Positions 17,448-27,606 of a stretch of DNA of 57,947 nt are shown one piece after another. Source of the DNA: Bdellovibrionales bacterium (lineage in GTDB: Bacteria > Bdellovibrionota > FAC87 > UBA2466); the NCBI GenBank assembly GCA_009692515.1, contig SHZA01000006.1, positions 1 to 57,947 on the forward strand, read 5' to 3'. A program made the position numbers and the translations under genes. A model generated the notes under the pieces. That model made no database searches. It saw nothing but the letters and a program-made list of their open reading frames with translations, and was not told the origin of the DNA. The stretch's first letter is position 1, and the number at the start of each line of letters is the position of its first letter.

Positions 17448-19907
17448 ATGCAAAAGATTTTTAGAGGGTTTTTTCTGTGCTTGGTGGTGTGGGTTCTCGG
17501 TTGTTCCCGGCCACCGTCTCTTCCGGTCTTAGAAAACTTTAAAAATAGTTCCTCTCCCGAAATAGCCTTAAGAAATACTCTCACTGTCCAAGACATTAGA
17601 AAAATTTTTGAAGCGCTTAATACCAAAGGCAATTTAAATGGAATTAAAAATGCTTTGAAAAAGGCATCGTCTCATGACCTCGAAGTTTTAGGCAGCGCCA
17701 TTAATCGATATCTTTATCAAGAAGCACTAAATTCTGATGGATTACCTTCACTTCTTGAAGCTCGAATTCTTTCAAAAACTTTCTCAACCCTGAATTCAAA
17801 AATAGATTCTTTCACAAAAAATGATGGGCTCTCGTCCTTTAATTTATTTCTCAGAGCCACTCTAACCCACTCAAGCCTTCCTAATCTTTTGAGCCATAGT
17901 CATTTTTTATTTGACTCCGAATGGACTCAGGCTGTTTCCCAATTGAAGCTTCCACTAATGCCAGCTTCATCTTTCTTAGGTTACAACTCCCTTTTATGGC
18001 CCGATATCACTAAGGCCATACATGATCCCTCTTTTGAAAAAGAGGTTACCTTGCTCACAAAATCACTTCAGCAGAGCGAACTAGGGAAAAATATTTTTTT
18101 CGCGCTACACCAAATACAAGAGGAAAAAGGAGGCTCCGCTTTTAAAGAACTCAGCGAGTCACTTCTATTAGCTGTCTCATCTAATTCAAAAACACCGTCT
18201 GTGGTAACTCGCTGGCTAACATTAGCGAAAGTATTAAACCAATCCAGCAGCGGACTTTTTTTAAATGCCCAAGAGTTCTTAAAAACTGAAACCGGGGAAA
18301 ACCTAGTCAGATTACTTGCTGAGAGATTTGAACCCATGATTCTGGGTGGAGTTTCTGGATTTCTCAGAGAAACTATTAAGGACCCGTTTGATAATGAAGT
18401 ACTAAATGCCAAATTTTGGTTGGCTCTTCCAAGAAAAACACCACTCGATCCTCCCACTCCAAATTTTATTCACCTATTTAATAGAATTCAGTTTTCGATG
18501 GAAAAGATGGCTAATGGCTCTCGCCCCAATAGAGACCCCGCAGTCACTTTAAACTCTTTTTTATTGGTTAAATGGTTTGAAGAATTTGCAAAGGCAAATG
18601 TGGGAGAGATAACCCAGTTAACCGAAATCGATTTCCAAGAGGCCTTCTGGACGAGTCCCATTAAACCCTTCTTCTTCACTCTTAATTTATTAGACCTTAA
18701 TCCCGAAGGAAAACCCAAAAAAGATTCTGAAAAAAAATTAATTCTTTCTCCACTTATCGATGCTGAACTAAAACTTTTGGGTCTAGAAGAATTCTCAAAT
18801 GATTTAAAACTGAGTATCAAACAGGAAAACTTCGGACCGACTCTTACTAAATTTGCCACTGCCAATAATGCCTCATCGCTTAAACAGGCACTAACTCAAA
18901 CTATCGTTTCAATTCACCGAGCCCACCCTTTTGCCGATCCGGTTCCTCTGATAGCCTCTATCGGCTATCTTTTCACCAGACCTAGCGACCATTTGCCTTT
19001 GACCCTCGCAGATCTGGAAACTCCTAATATGCTAAATAGTATTCAGGTTTTTATGAAGGGGGTGTCCTTTCATAATTTGAGAAAAATAAACCGCTTCTTA
19101 TTTGAGGATTTACAAATAGGAACACTCTCCCAAGAAGATAGAAAACAGATCAAAAGCCTGTACGCCACAACTCCAGAAAGTGCCGAACTTTTAGATTCTA
19201 TTTTACAGACCCTTCAAGTTATTTACGAATTAGATGCCCACGCTCCCCAGGGATTAAGTTTGCTCGAGTTCTACCACTATATTCTGATGAATAGTCGAAA
19301 TCGAGATATGAAGAGTCTCACTGCAATATTCTCTTTTTTAAACTCAACTAAGCTTTTTGAAGTGACCGAATCAAAAGCAAAATATCCTAGTATTATTCAG
19401 GGTCTCAGTCAGACATCTCATAACTCAGTTATCTTAGAAATATTTGCTGGCACCACTCCCAAACAGGAACAGAGTCTGCTTCTTGCCCTCAATTCTATTT
19501 TCGCAAACAAAGAGGTTGGGGTAACTGAAATATTTTCATTTTTTCGTGACGTCATCGTGCCGCATCATAAAACCATTTCAAGTTTAGTTCTGCTAAGTGA
19601 AACAGAACACTGGAATGTACTTCTAAGTTCACAGGAGCAAGACTGGATAAAAAAACTATTAACTTCGGAAGCTTTTCCAGAACTCTTTCATGTCCTAGTA
19701 GATCTGAATGATTCACAAACACTATTTCAGATGGCATCCGATCTCCAGCAACTTCAACAGCACGGAGATCTCAGAGATGTTTTTAAAGTTTTGAGTAATA
19801 TCAAAAGTGATCGTATGCAACGCTTGGCGTTGGTATTATGGAAATGGGAACAAACTCGAGAACTCGGGAGCCTCTTTTCCTTGATAAAAAATCTAACGAA
19901 AAGTTGA
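17448..19907 (+). CDS. Large lipoprotein of unknown function
   Basis: An 819-residue protein starting at ATG 17448. The signal ends in Val-Leu-Gly-Cys at residues 16-19, so it is a lipoprotein. The mature part looks almost entirely helical, rich in Leu, Ser, Lys and Phe, with no clear repeats, Cys pairs or catalytic motif; it could be a long solenoid-like or scaffold protein on a membrane face. I recognise no family. The start is supported by the signal peptide and by the promoter that ends 7 bp before it. The next gene starts 20 bp after it, so both are probably one transcription unit with the purine operon downstream. Confidence 0.75.
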   Translation: MQKIFRGFFLCLVVWVLGCSRPPSLPVLENFKNSSSPEIALRNTLTVQDIRKIFEALNTKGNLNGIKNALKKASSHDLEVLGSAINRYLYQEALNSDGLPSLLEARILSKTFSTLNSKIDSFTKNDGLSSFNLFLRATLTHSSLPNLLSHSHFLFDSEWTQAVSQLKLPLMPASSFLGYNSLLWPDITKAIHDPSFEKEVTLLTKSLQQSELGKNIFFALHQIQEEKGGSAFKELSESLLLAVSSNSKTPSVVTRWLTLAKVLNQSSSGLFLNAQEFLKTETGENLVRLLAERFEPMILGGVSGFLRETIKDPFDNEVLNAKFWLALPRKTPLDPPTPNFIHLFNRIQFSMEKMANGSRPNRDPAVTLNSFLLVKWFEEFAKANVGEITQLTEIDFQEAFWTSPIKPFFFTLNLLDLNPEGKPKKDSEKKLILSPLIDAELKLLGLEEFSNDLKLSIKQENFGPTLTKFATANNASSLKQALTQTIVSIHRAHPFADPVPLIASIGYLFTRPSDHLPLTLADLETPNMLNSIQVFMKGVSFHNLRKINRFLFEDLQIGTLSQEDRKQIKSLYATTPESAELLDSILQTLQVIYELDAHAPQGLSLLEFYHYILMNSRNRDMKSLTAIFSFLNSTKLFEVTESKAKYPSIIQGLSQTSHNSVILEIFAGTTPKQEQSLLLALNSIFANKEVGVTEIFSFFRDVIVPHHKTISSLVLLSETEHWNVLLSSQEQDWIKKLLTSEAFPELFHVLVDLNDSQTLFQMASDLQQLQQHGDLRDVFKVLSNIKSDRMQRLALVLWKWEQTRELGSLFSLIKNLTKS

Positions 19908-19927
19908 ATTCAGAAGGGGATAGCTCT

Positions 19928-20962
19928 ATGGTATCTAACAACAATGAATCTAAAAGCCGTTATTTTTCACAAATTAAAGGAAGGTCAATGCTAGTTCAGT
20001 CGATGCTTGCCATTCTCTTTATTACACCTCTCATTGCAGGTGCAGCACCGGCAGAGCAACGCCCTGTAATTCCAAACCCTGGAGAAGATTTAAAACTTAC
20101 CCAAGGTCTTTCTGCAGAAAGATTTTTTGGTGCTCGATTAGAACAAACTCAATGCCAAGATGAGCTGAAATCTGCCGAAGCGAAATATCTATCGGATAAA
20201 AAAGAGCTTAGCGACTCAATTAGCGCAAAGAATCCGGCCGAAATCAGTGATCGTCTTGAGGAAAAAATGGATCAGAGCCGAAAAGTATTACTGGCCAAGA
20301 CTGAAATATGTGGCCCTTGTGCCACGCAAGACTTAGAGAAAAAAATCGTGATCACCAATAAAAAAGAATATTGGTATCTTACCGATGGCTCCTGTTTTAT
20401 TGGTCACCATAAAGATGAGGCTACGTTAAATCAAATTTTTGAACAGGCGGTTGCTCGCTTAAAAAACATCAAACGATATCCTGGAAAATCGGGTGGATTT
20501 AAAGCACTCCTTGAATTCAGTGAAATAGATATGGAAACTGGGGAACTCTTACCTCCAAAGGAAAAGATAGATGCCAATCCATTTTTCGGGTTTGCTGGAG
20601 TCAGGGGACCGGTCGCCTTGGGACTGCCAGTAGGATTTTGGTATGTCTTTAAAAATATTTTTGAATCAAAAGAAAAAGAAAACTTTAAAGAGTTTGTGAT
20701 GAGATTTGAAACGGTAAAAAAGCCAGCCAATTTTCCAACGCCAGAATTAAAAATTCACGCGGCGAGCGGAACTGAATCTGCGACTTTACAACGGGAGGTC
20801 CTCCTACTGCAAGGCATGTGGTATGTGAATAATCTAGGTTATTTCCGATACTACACCGCTGCAGATTTTACTTTGACTATTCCTTTCGGAGTTGATTTTG
20901 CGCGTAATACTCTTCTTGATACCGTGTTAACTCTGAGTGAGGATAGTTCACAAAAAGAGTAG
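19928..20962 (+). CDS. Exported protein of unknown function
   Basis: About 344 residues with a Sec signal peptide whose core is MLAILFITPLIAGAAPA. Two starts are possible: ATG 19928 (GAAGGGGA 8 bp upstream, with a 20-residue polar N-region) and ATG 19988 (AAAGGA 6 bp upstream, with a normal short N-region). The first is given; the second fits signal peptides better. The mature part has a charged helical segment (SAEAKYLSDKKELSD...), a Cys-Gly-Pro-Cys pair near the middle, and a C-terminal region with many aromatics. The CGPC looks like a thioredoxin motif but the surroundings do not. Function unknown. 28 bp before purB. Confidence 0.7.
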   Translation: MVSNNNESKSRYFSQIKGRSMLVQSMLAILFITPLIAGAAPAEQRPVIPNPGEDLKLTQGLSAERFFGARLEQTQCQDELKSAEAKYLSDKKELSDSISAKNPAEISDRLEEKMDQSRKVLLAKTEICGPCATQDLEKKIVITNKKEYWYLTDGSCFIGHHKDEATLNQIFEQAVARLKNIKRYPGKSGGFKALLEFSEIDMETGELLPPKEKIDANPFFGFAGVRGPVALGLPVGFWYVFKNIFESKEKENFKEFVMRFETVKKPANFPTPELKIHAASGTESATLQREVLLLQGMWYVNNLGYFRYYTAADFTLTIPFGVDFARNTLLDTVLTLSEDSSQKE

Positions 20963-20990
20963 TAGGAAGTCGCCATAACAAGGAGCCTTT

Positions 20991-22295
20991 GTGATTACCA
21001 GGTATAGCCGCCCTAAAATGGCAAACGTCTGGACTGAAGAATCTCAATTTAGAACTTGGTTAGATATTGAGGTTCTTGCGTGCGAAGCCTGGGCTAAGAT
21101 CGGTAAAATTCCTGATACTGCGCTAAAGCAGATAAAAGAAAAGGCTAATTTTAATTCGATCGCTATTTTAGAAATTGAAAAGGAGACTAAGCATGACGTT
21201 GCCGCCTTTGTTTCCAATGTGCAAAGTCATATCGGTGAGGCAGGTCGTTACGTTCACTTAGGTCTCACTAGTAGTGATGTGTTAGATACCGCATTCTCTT
21301 ATCGACTAAAAAAATCGGCAGAAATTATTTTAGAGGAATTGGCCCTCTGTCTCAGAGTTATCCAAGAAAATGCGCTCAGAGATAAATACATTCCGATGAT
21401 TGGAAGAACCCACGGCATTCACGCCGAACCGATGACGATGGGTCTGAAATGGCTTTTATGGCATGACATGCTAAAGAGATCTTACAATCGAATTCATGAT
21501 GCGAAGTTACAGATCTCAGTAGGAAAATTAAGTGGCGCAGTAGGAAATTATGCTCATGTGCCCCCTGAAGTTGAAAAATATGTTTGTGAAAAGTTAGGCC
21601 TGGTACCAGATAATATATCTACCCAGGTCATTTCCCGGGATCGTTATGCATCCTATTTTTCAGCCTTAGCACTACTAGCCTCCTGTGTAGAGGCCATTGC
21701 GGTTGAATTACGCCATCTTCAGAGAACCGAAGTCGGGGAGGTCAGAGAGGGTTTCTCTAAAGGACAAAAAGGTTCTTCTGCGATGCCACACAAAAGAAAT
21801 CCTATCAGCGCAGAAAACCTCACTGGGATTGCCAGGCTTTTAAGAGGTATGGTGATTCCCGCAATGGAAAACTGTGCCCTTTGGCACGAGAGAGACATCA
21901 GCCACTCTGCAGTGGAGAGGGTGATAGGTCCCGACGCAAATATCTTAGGTGATTATATGCTAGGACGACTCCATTCACTTTTAACTCACCTAGAGGTTTT
22001 TCCCGATCGCATGAGAGCAAACTTAGATCAACTTCAGGGGGTTGTTTTTTCTCAGAGAGCCCTTCTTCTGTTAGTTGATAAGGGAATGGCCAGAGATGAT
22101 GCTTACGAGATCATCCAACGGAATGCTCTAGAGGCGCTGGATAAAAAAACTTTGTTTTTAAATCTATTAAAATCTGACTCGGCCGTTATGACGGTTTTAG
22201 GAAAATCTGGACAGGCAGATTTGGAAAACATTTTTGATCCCACCTATTACTTTCAGCATCTTGACCATATTTATAAAAAGGTACTTGAATCATGA
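20991..22295 (+). CDS. purB: Adenylosuccinate lyase
   Basis: Splits fumarate from SAICAR and from adenylosuccinate in purine synthesis. The 434-residue protein starts at GTG 20991 after AAGGAG. It has the fumarase/aspartase fold with TSSDVLDTA (near the first active-site His/Ser), GRTHGIHAEPMTMGLK and the signature KGSSAMPHKRNPISAEN that carries the catalytic Ser loop. It opens the purine operon; purC overlaps it by 4 bp. Confidence 0.96.
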   Translation: MITRYSRPKMANVWTEESQFRTWLDIEVLACEAWAKIGKIPDTALKQIKEKANFNSIAILEIEKETKHDVAAFVSNVQSHIGEAGRYVHLGLTSSDVLDTAFSYRLKKSAEIILEELALCLRVIQENALRDKYIPMIGRTHGIHAEPMTMGLKWLLWHDMLKRSYNRIHDAKLQISVGKLSGAVGNYAHVPPEVEKYVCEKLGLVPDNISTQVISRDRYASYFSALALLASCVEAIAVELRHLQRTEVGEVREGFSKGQKGSSAMPHKRNPISAENLTGIARLLRGMVIPAMENCALWHERDISHSAVERVIGPDANILGDYMLGRLHSLLTHLEVFPDRMRANLDQLQGVVFSQRALLLLVDKGMARDDAYEIIQRNALEALDKKTLFLNLLKSDSAVMTVLGKSGQADLENIFDPTYYFQHLDHIYKKVLES

Positions 22296-23023
22296 ACTAC
22301 ATAAAACAATCGGCTATAAGAGAAGGGAAATCAAAAATTCTTTATAGCACTCAGAGTCCAGAATATATTATTCAGTTTTTCAAAGATGATGCGACCGCCT
22401 TTAACGCCCTTAAAAAAGGAACTATTAAGAATAAAGGACCCATTAATAATCAGGTGTCCTCTTCTCTATTTAAATATCTAGAAAAAAACGCGATTAAAAC
22501 CCACTTCGTGAAACAGCTCTCTAGCAGAGAAATGTTGGTGACTAAGCTTGAAATTATTCCAGTAGAGGTTGTAATAAGAAATCGAGCGGCCGGAAGTATT
22601 TGTAAACGGCTTGCCATTGAAAAAGGGGAACTCTTCCAACCGGAGCTTATCGAGTTTTTCTATAAATCGGATGCTTTGGGAGATCCCCTTATCGGCGAAA
22701 GTCATATTTTACATTTCAAGTGGGCCACCCTTGAAGAGTTAAATAAAATGGTAACTACGACTCGAAAAGTGAATCGACTTCTCATAGATATTTTTAATGA
22801 AATTGGCCTAGAGTTAATTGATTTTAAATTAGAGTTCGGGCGAGATACTAACGGGGTTATTATTCTTGCAGATGAATTTACTGCTGATGGGTGTCGTCTA
22901 TGGGATCGTAAAACAGGAGAATCGATGGATAAGGATCGATTTCGCCAAGATTTAGGACATGTGGACGAGGCCTATCTTGAAGTATCTAAACGACTCCAGA
23001 ATTATTTTGAGGCACGAGCATGA
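22292..23023 (+). CDS. purC: SAICAR synthetase
   Basis: Joins aspartate to CAIR with ATP to form SAICAR, the step just before PurB. The 243-residue protein is the length of bacterial PurC. Visible motifs include REGKSKILYST at the N-terminus (P-loop-like), NQVSSSLFKYLEKNAIKTHF, PVEVVIRNRAAGS (about residues 90-102) and ILADEFTADGCRLWD for the second active-site part. Overlaps purB and purS by 4 bp each (ATGA junctions). Confidence 0.96.
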   Translation: MNYIKQSAIREGKSKILYSTQSPEYIIQFFKDDATAFNALKKGTIKNKGPINNQVSSSLFKYLEKNAIKTHFVKQLSSREMLVTKLEIIPVEVVIRNRAAGSICKRLAIEKGELFQPELIEFFYKSDALGDPLIGESHILHFKWATLEELNKMVTTTRKVNRLLIDIFNEIGLELIDFKLEFGRDTNGVIILADEFTADGCRLWDRKTGESMDKDRFRQDLGHVDEAYLEVSKRLQNYFEARA

Positions 23024-23265
23024 AAGCAAGAGTTCATATCTTTTACAAAGATTCGGTCTTTGATCCCCAGGGAAATACTGTTGGGGAATCTTTAAGTAAA
23101 ATGGGATTTAGCAAAGTCAAAAAGGTGAGAATTGGACGAGTAATTGATTTAGAAATGGAATACCCATCTAAAGAAGAGGCCAAGCGAGATGTGGTAAAGA
23201 TGTGTGAAAAACTTTTAGCTAATCCCGTTATTGAATCTTTTAAATATGAGATCTTAGAGTGCTAA
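23020..23265 (+). CDS. purS: FGAM synthase subunit PurS
   Basis: Small subunit of the three-part FGAM synthase, 81 residues. It has the typical N-terminal strand ARVHIFYKDSVFDPQGNTV, a Gly-Phe-Lys-like segment (LSKMGFSKVKKVRIGRVIDL) and a C-terminal helix with MCEKLLANPVIESF. PurS bridges PurQ and PurL and helps channel ammonia. Its ATG overlaps purC by 4 bp, and its last 7 bp overlap the GTG start of purQ. Confidence 0.95.
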   Translation: MKARVHIFYKDSVFDPQGNTVGESLSKMGFSKVKKVRIGRVIDLEMEYPSKEEAKRDVVKMCEKLLANPVIESFKYEILEC

Positions 23266-23930
23266 AGGTTGGAGTCATTACATTTCCCGGAAGCAATTGT
23301 GACGATGATGCTATAGACACGCTGAAAAACATAGGGGGTTTCGAAGTTGAAAACCTTTGGCATAAAGACACGCCAGATCTAAGCTCCTTTTCCTTAATTG
23401 TTCTCCCAGGGGGATTTTCCTATGGGGATTATTTAAGATGCGGAGCGATGGCTGCATGCTCGCCTATCATGGAAAAGGTAAAAACCTTTGCCTCTCACGG
23501 AGGTTTTGTCATTGGAATCTGTAATGGATTTCAAATTCTTTGTGAAGCAGGATTACTTCCTGGGGCGTTGGCTAAGAATTTAAGTCTTAATTTTATTTGT
23601 CGGGACGTCACTCTTAAAATAACCCATGATAACACTCCTTGGACCTGTGAAATAAAATCCCTAGAAGAGCTCACGCTACCTATTGCTCACGGCGAAGGAC
23701 GCTTTGTGATTGATGAAGAGGGTTACCAAGATTTAGTAAAGCACCAACAAATTGTAATGACCTATAAAAACAATCCTAATGGCAGCCTCTATGATATTGC
23801 AGGAATTTGTAATAAAACAAAAAATGTTTTGGGTCTCATGCCGCATCCCGAGAGAGCTACTGAATTGCGAACTCGAGATGGACTTAAAATTTGGAGTTCT
23901 TTAAAAACCCATTTAGAAAAAAAAGTATGA
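23259..23930 (+). CDS. purQ: FGAM synthase, glutaminase subunit PurQ
   Basis: Class I glutamine amidotransferase that supplies ammonia to PurL. The 223-residue protein starts at GTG 23259. It has [12 protein letters not shown] at the N-terminus, [12 protein letters not shown], the nucleophile elbow GICNGFQIL (Cys) and the His-Glu pair in GLMPHPERA at the C-terminus. It overlaps purS by 7 bp and purL by 4 bp. Confidence 0.95.
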   Translation: MLKVGVITFPGSNCDDDAIDTLKNIGGFEVENLWHKDTPDLSSFSLIVLPGGFSYGDYLRCGAMAACSPIMEKVKTFASHGGFVIGICNGFQILCEAGLLPGALAKNLSLNFICRDVTLKITHDNTPWTCEIKSLEELTLPIAHGEGRFVIDEEGYQDLVKHQQIVMTYKNNPNGSLYDIAGICNKTKNVLGLMPHPERATELRTRDGLKIWSSLKTHLEKKV

Positions 23931-26170
23931 CGACGTTATTAACAGATATGACAATTTCTAATCTAGAATTAGCCAAACTTATGGGTCTTTCTAATTTAGA
24001 ATATCAACATGTTTGTAAAAATCTTGAGAGAGCTCCTAATCACGCCGAGCTAGGAATTTTTGCCGCAATGTTTAGTGAACATTGTAGTTATAAATCTTCA
24101 AAACCACTTTTCAAAAGATTTCCGATGACAGGAAAGAGAGTACTGCAAGGACCGGGAGAAAATGCAGGGATTCTTGATATCGGCAATGGCTGGGCAGTAG
24201 CTTTTAAAATGGAGAGCCACAATCATCCCTCCTTCATCGAGCCTTATCAAGGAGCTGCAACTGGAGTGGGTGGAATTTTACGAGATATTTTTACGATGGG
24301 CGCTAGACCTATCGCTTCGATGAATGCCCTGTGTTTTGGAACACTCGATTTTGAAAGAACGCCTGCTATTGTTAAAGGTGTCGTCAAAGGCGTGGGGGAT
24401 TATGGGAATTGTGTGGGTGTTCCCACAGTAGCTGGCCAAACGTTATTTCATTCCTGTTATAATCGTAATCCATTAGTAAATGCCTTTACCATGGGAATTC
24501 TGAAGACCGATGAAATCTATCGAGGATACGCAAAAGGAATTGGTAATATCGTAGTTTATGTCGGAGCGAAAACTGGAAGAGATGGAGTTCACGGAGCCAC
24601 CATGTCCTCTAAAGAATTTTCGACGGAAAAGGAATTAGAAAGACCCACGGTTCAGGTAGGAGATCCTTTCACAGAGAAGCTTTTAATGGAGGCCACCCTT
24701 GAAGCCATGAGAGCAGGGGTAATAATAGGAATTCAGGATATGGGTGCCGCCGGGATTACCTCTTCCTCCTTTGAGATGGCTCACAGAGCAAAGACAGGTT
24801 TAGAAATAGATCTAGATAATATTCCCACGCGTGAAGCGGGGATGTCGGCCTATGAACTATTACTTTCTGAATCCCAAGAACGAATGCTATTAGTCACTAC
24901 TCCTGAAAATGTAGCGTCGCTTAAACGGATCTATGAAAAATGGGATCTTCATGCAGAGGAGATTGGAATTGTAGTTTTAGGAAATCGGGTCAAGATGATG
25001 AAACAGGGAGAACTCGTTGTAGATCTTCCCGTTGAATTGGTCACCGAACCATTAATGGCGGACCGTCCGTCAAGTGCACCTCTTGATCTAAAGCAACGCT
25101 GGTTTCTTGATCGAAATAGAATGTTGGTTGCCTCACTAGGCTCGAAATTTCAATGTTTGATGGAGGAACTTAATTTTTCTAGCCCAGAAAAATTGGTGTC
25201 TCAGTTTGACTCCATGGTCGGGAATCGTACCGTCGGACAAACCTTTGATGATGCTGCCGTCCTTAGGATTAGGGAAATTAAGGACAAGGAGATTCGCCTT
25301 GCGATAAAGGTGGATTGTAATCCACGGATTAGTTGGCTGTGGCCTAGAGAGGGCGGAAGACGAGCCGTTGCTGAATGTGCAATCAATTTAGCCGTCAGAG
25401 GAGCTGAGCCTATGGGTATTACCGATTGCCTTAACTTTGGAAGTCCGGAAAATCCTGAAGTGATGTGGCAATTTTCAGAATCGATTGAGGGAATCTCTGA
25501 AATCTGTGACCTACTTAAAATTCCAGTGGTGTCTGGTAACGTAAGTTTTTACAATGAGACAGATGGAAAACCTATTTATCCGACCCCGATGATTGGTATG
25601 GTCGGTATTATTGAAGACTCCTTACCGCTTCCCAAATCAAATTTCTATAGTACTCAATTGGAATTTGCTCTCATAGGGCCACCTGAAGGGGGCCTTGGTG
25701 GAAGTTTAATGGCCTCTAGTTGGTTCAAGCGTGAGTGCGGGCAACCTGAAGAGACCAATTTAGCTCTCCTAGAAAGAATGCTAAAATTCCTACCGCGTTT
25801 ACGAAAAAGAAAAATGGCTTACAGTGCTCATGACATTTCCGATGGAGGATTGGTCTGTGCTCTTTTAGAAATGGCCTTTCACTCGCCTTTTGATTGTCTG
25901 GGAATGGATCTTAATATTCCACAAGGGATCGATTCGGATCGTTTTTTATTTGGAGAAACCATTTCCAGAGTTATTGTAGCTTACGATTCCGTCGAACGCG
26001 GTGACATTGAAAATACTGCAAGTCAAGCAGGTGTCATGTTCACTCTTTTAGGGCAAACAGATGACACCGGCCTATTTAAAATTAAACAAGGGGGAACAGA
26101 GGTTTTGTCTTCCCAAATATTAGAATTAAAATCGGCTTGGAATCAACGATGGAACAACTTTTTTAAATGA
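23927..26170 (+). CDS. purL: FGAM synthase, synthetase subunit PurL (small type)
   Basis: ATP-dependent step that makes FGAM from FGAR. From ATG 23927 it is 747 residues, the size of the small PurL that needs separate PurS and PurQ, both of which are just upstream. Motifs include [39 protein letters not shown] (ATP site) and [14 protein letters not shown] in the C-terminal half. ATG 23927 overlaps the purQ stop (ATGA); an in-frame TTG at 23891 would place the start inside purQ and has no support. Confidence 0.95.
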   Translation: MTTLLTDMTISNLELAKLMGLSNLEYQHVCKNLERAPNHAELGIFAAMFSEHCSYKSSKPLFKRFPMTGKRVLQGPGENAGILDIGNGWAVAFKMESHNHPSFIEPYQGAATGVGGILRDIFTMGARPIASMNALCFGTLDFERTPAIVKGVVKGVGDYGNCVGVPTVAGQTLFHSCYNRNPLVNAFTMGILKTDEIYRGYAKGIGNIVVYVGAKTGRDGVHGATMSSKEFSTEKELERPTVQVGDPFTEKLLMEATLEAMRAGVIIGIQDMGAAGITSSSFEMAHRAKTGLEIDLDNIPTREAGMSAYELLLSESQERMLLVTTPENVASLKRIYEKWDLHAEEIGIVVLGNRVKMMKQGELVVDLPVELVTEPLMADRPSSAPLDLKQRWFLDRNRMLVASLGSKFQCLMEELNFSSPEKLVSQFDSMVGNRTVGQTFDDAAVLRIREIKDKEIRLAIKVDCNPRISWLWPREGGRRAVAECAINLAVRGAEPMGITDCLNFGSPENPEVMWQFSESIEGISEICDLLKIPVVSGNVSFYNETDGKPIYPTPMIGMVGIIEDSLPLPKSNFYSTQLEFALIGPPEGGLGGSLMASSWFKRECGQPEETNLALLERMLKFLPRLRKRKMAYSAHDISDGGLVCALLEMAFHSPFDCLGMDLNIPQGIDSDRFLFGETISRVIVAYDSVERGDIENTASQAGVMFTLLGQTDDTGLFKIKQGGTEVLSSQILELKSAWNQRWNNFFK

Positions 26171-26185
26171 GAAAGTACAAATAAT

Positions 26186-27550
26186 ATGTGTGCTATTTTT
26201 GGAATTGCAGGACAACAAGAGGCATCAAATTTAACCTATTTGGGTCTTCATGCTCTTCAGCATCGCGGACAAGAGGGTTCAGGAATTGTTTCTACCGATG
26301 GGAAACTTCCGTTTGTACATAAAGAACGCGGGTTAGTAGCCGATATTTTTACGGCGACTAATATTGCAAAACTAGAAGGCCATAGTGCGATTGGACACAA
26401 TCGTTATTCGACTGCCGGCGGAAATACTTCTGAAAATCTACAACCCGTAATGATGAAAAGTTCCTTGGGATGGGTCGGTATTGCGCACAATGGAAATCTG
26501 GTGAATGCCAATGTGCTAACCCAGAAACTGGAGCGAGAAGGATCTATTTTTCAATCCACGGCGGATACAGAGGTAATTCTCCATTTAATGGCGAAATCTC
26601 AGGAGAAGGATCTAATCAATGCGATCGTACATGCTTTGAAGCAGGTCGTGGGTGCCTATTCTCTTTTAATTTTAAATCATGATTACTTAGTAGCTATTCG
26701 AGATCCTCAAGGAATTCGTCCTTTAGTGATGGGGAATCTTCACGGAAAACCTGTCTTTGCAAGTGAGAGCACCGCTTTTGATCTTATCGGTGCGAATTAC
26801 GAGCGCGAAATTAATCCAGGTGAAATGGTAGTTGTTTCACTCAAAGAAAACTTTACTGTTAAATGTTTTCGGCCTTTTGAAAAAGGTGCTTTAAAACGAT
26901 GTGTGTTTGAACATGTTTATTTTGCAAGACCCGATAGTGTAGTTTTTAGCAGCACTATTTATCAAACAAGAAAAAATTTGGGAAAACAATTAGCCAAGGA
27001 GCACCCTCCACTCGATGCTGAACTGGTAATTCCAGTTCCCGACTCTGGGGTTTATGCAGCGATCGGCTACTCAGAGTTTTCAAAACTTCCCTTTGAAATG
27101 GGAATTATCCGAAGCCACTATATTGGAAGAACTTTTATAGAACCCAAGCAATCTATTAGAGATTTTGGCGTAAAATTAAAACTTAATCCCATTGCTGATA
27201 TTGTCCGAGGAAAAAGTATTGTAGTGGTAGATGATAGCTTAGTTAGAGGAACGACATCAAAAAAACTAATTCAACACCTACGTAATTCTGGTGCCAGTAA
27301 AATTCATTTGAGAATCTCTGCGCCTCCCACGGCCCACTCCTGCTTTTATGGCATTGATACCCCAAACAAAACAGAGCTCTTGGCGTCATCTCATTCTGTC
27401 GATTCGATAAGAGATTTTATTGGGGCCGATTCACTGGGATATCTTAGTCTTAACGGCTTACTCCAGGTGGCCTCTGAGGTTTCAGGTGCAGGTTTCTGCC
27501 ACGGCTGTTTTTCAGGAGAATATCCTACTCCAATAACAACAATAGTATGA
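26186..27550 (+). CDS. purF: Amidophosphoribosyltransferase (Fe-S type)
   Basis: First committed step of purine synthesis: PRPP plus glutamine to phosphoribosylamine. The 454-residue protein starts Met-Cys-Ala-Ile-Phe, so Cys2 is the glutaminase nucleophile and there is no propeptide. The phosphoribosyltransferase part has the PRPP loop VVVDDSLVRGTTSKK. Cys residues are placed as in the 4Fe-4S type known from Bacillus: RCVFEHVYF, HSCFYGIDTP and the C-x2-C in FCHGCFSGEYP. It ends the operon; purD, purM, purN, purE/K and purH are not in the window. Confidence 0.95.
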   Translation: MCAIFGIAGQQEASNLTYLGLHALQHRGQEGSGIVSTDGKLPFVHKERGLVADIFTATNIAKLEGHSAIGHNRYSTAGGNTSENLQPVMMKSSLGWVGIAHNGNLVNANVLTQKLEREGSIFQSTADTEVILHLMAKSQEKDLINAIVHALKQVVGAYSLLILNHDYLVAIRDPQGIRPLVMGNLHGKPVFASESTAFDLIGANYEREINPGEMVVVSLKENFTVKCFRPFEKGALKRCVFEHVYFARPDSVVFSSTIYQTRKNLGKQLAKEHPPLDAELVIPVPDSGVYAAIGYSEFSKLPFEMGIIRSHYIGRTFIEPKQSIRDFGVKLKLNPIADIVRGKSIVVVDDSLVRGTTSKKLIQHLRNSGASKIHLRISAPPTAHSCFYGIDTPNKTELLASSHSVDSIRDFIGADSLGYLSLNGLLQVASEVSGAGFCHGCFSGEYPTPITTIV

Positions 27551-27606
27551 TAGCAAGGCTAAATCCAAGCTAGAAATTTAAAGCTCTCTTTTAATATAAG
27601 ATCGGT

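Noticed and set aside
20335..20350. Cys-Gly-Pro-Cys in the exported protein as a thioredoxin active site
   Set aside because: The motif sits at about 20311-20322 in a charged helical setting without the thioredoxin strands before or after it.
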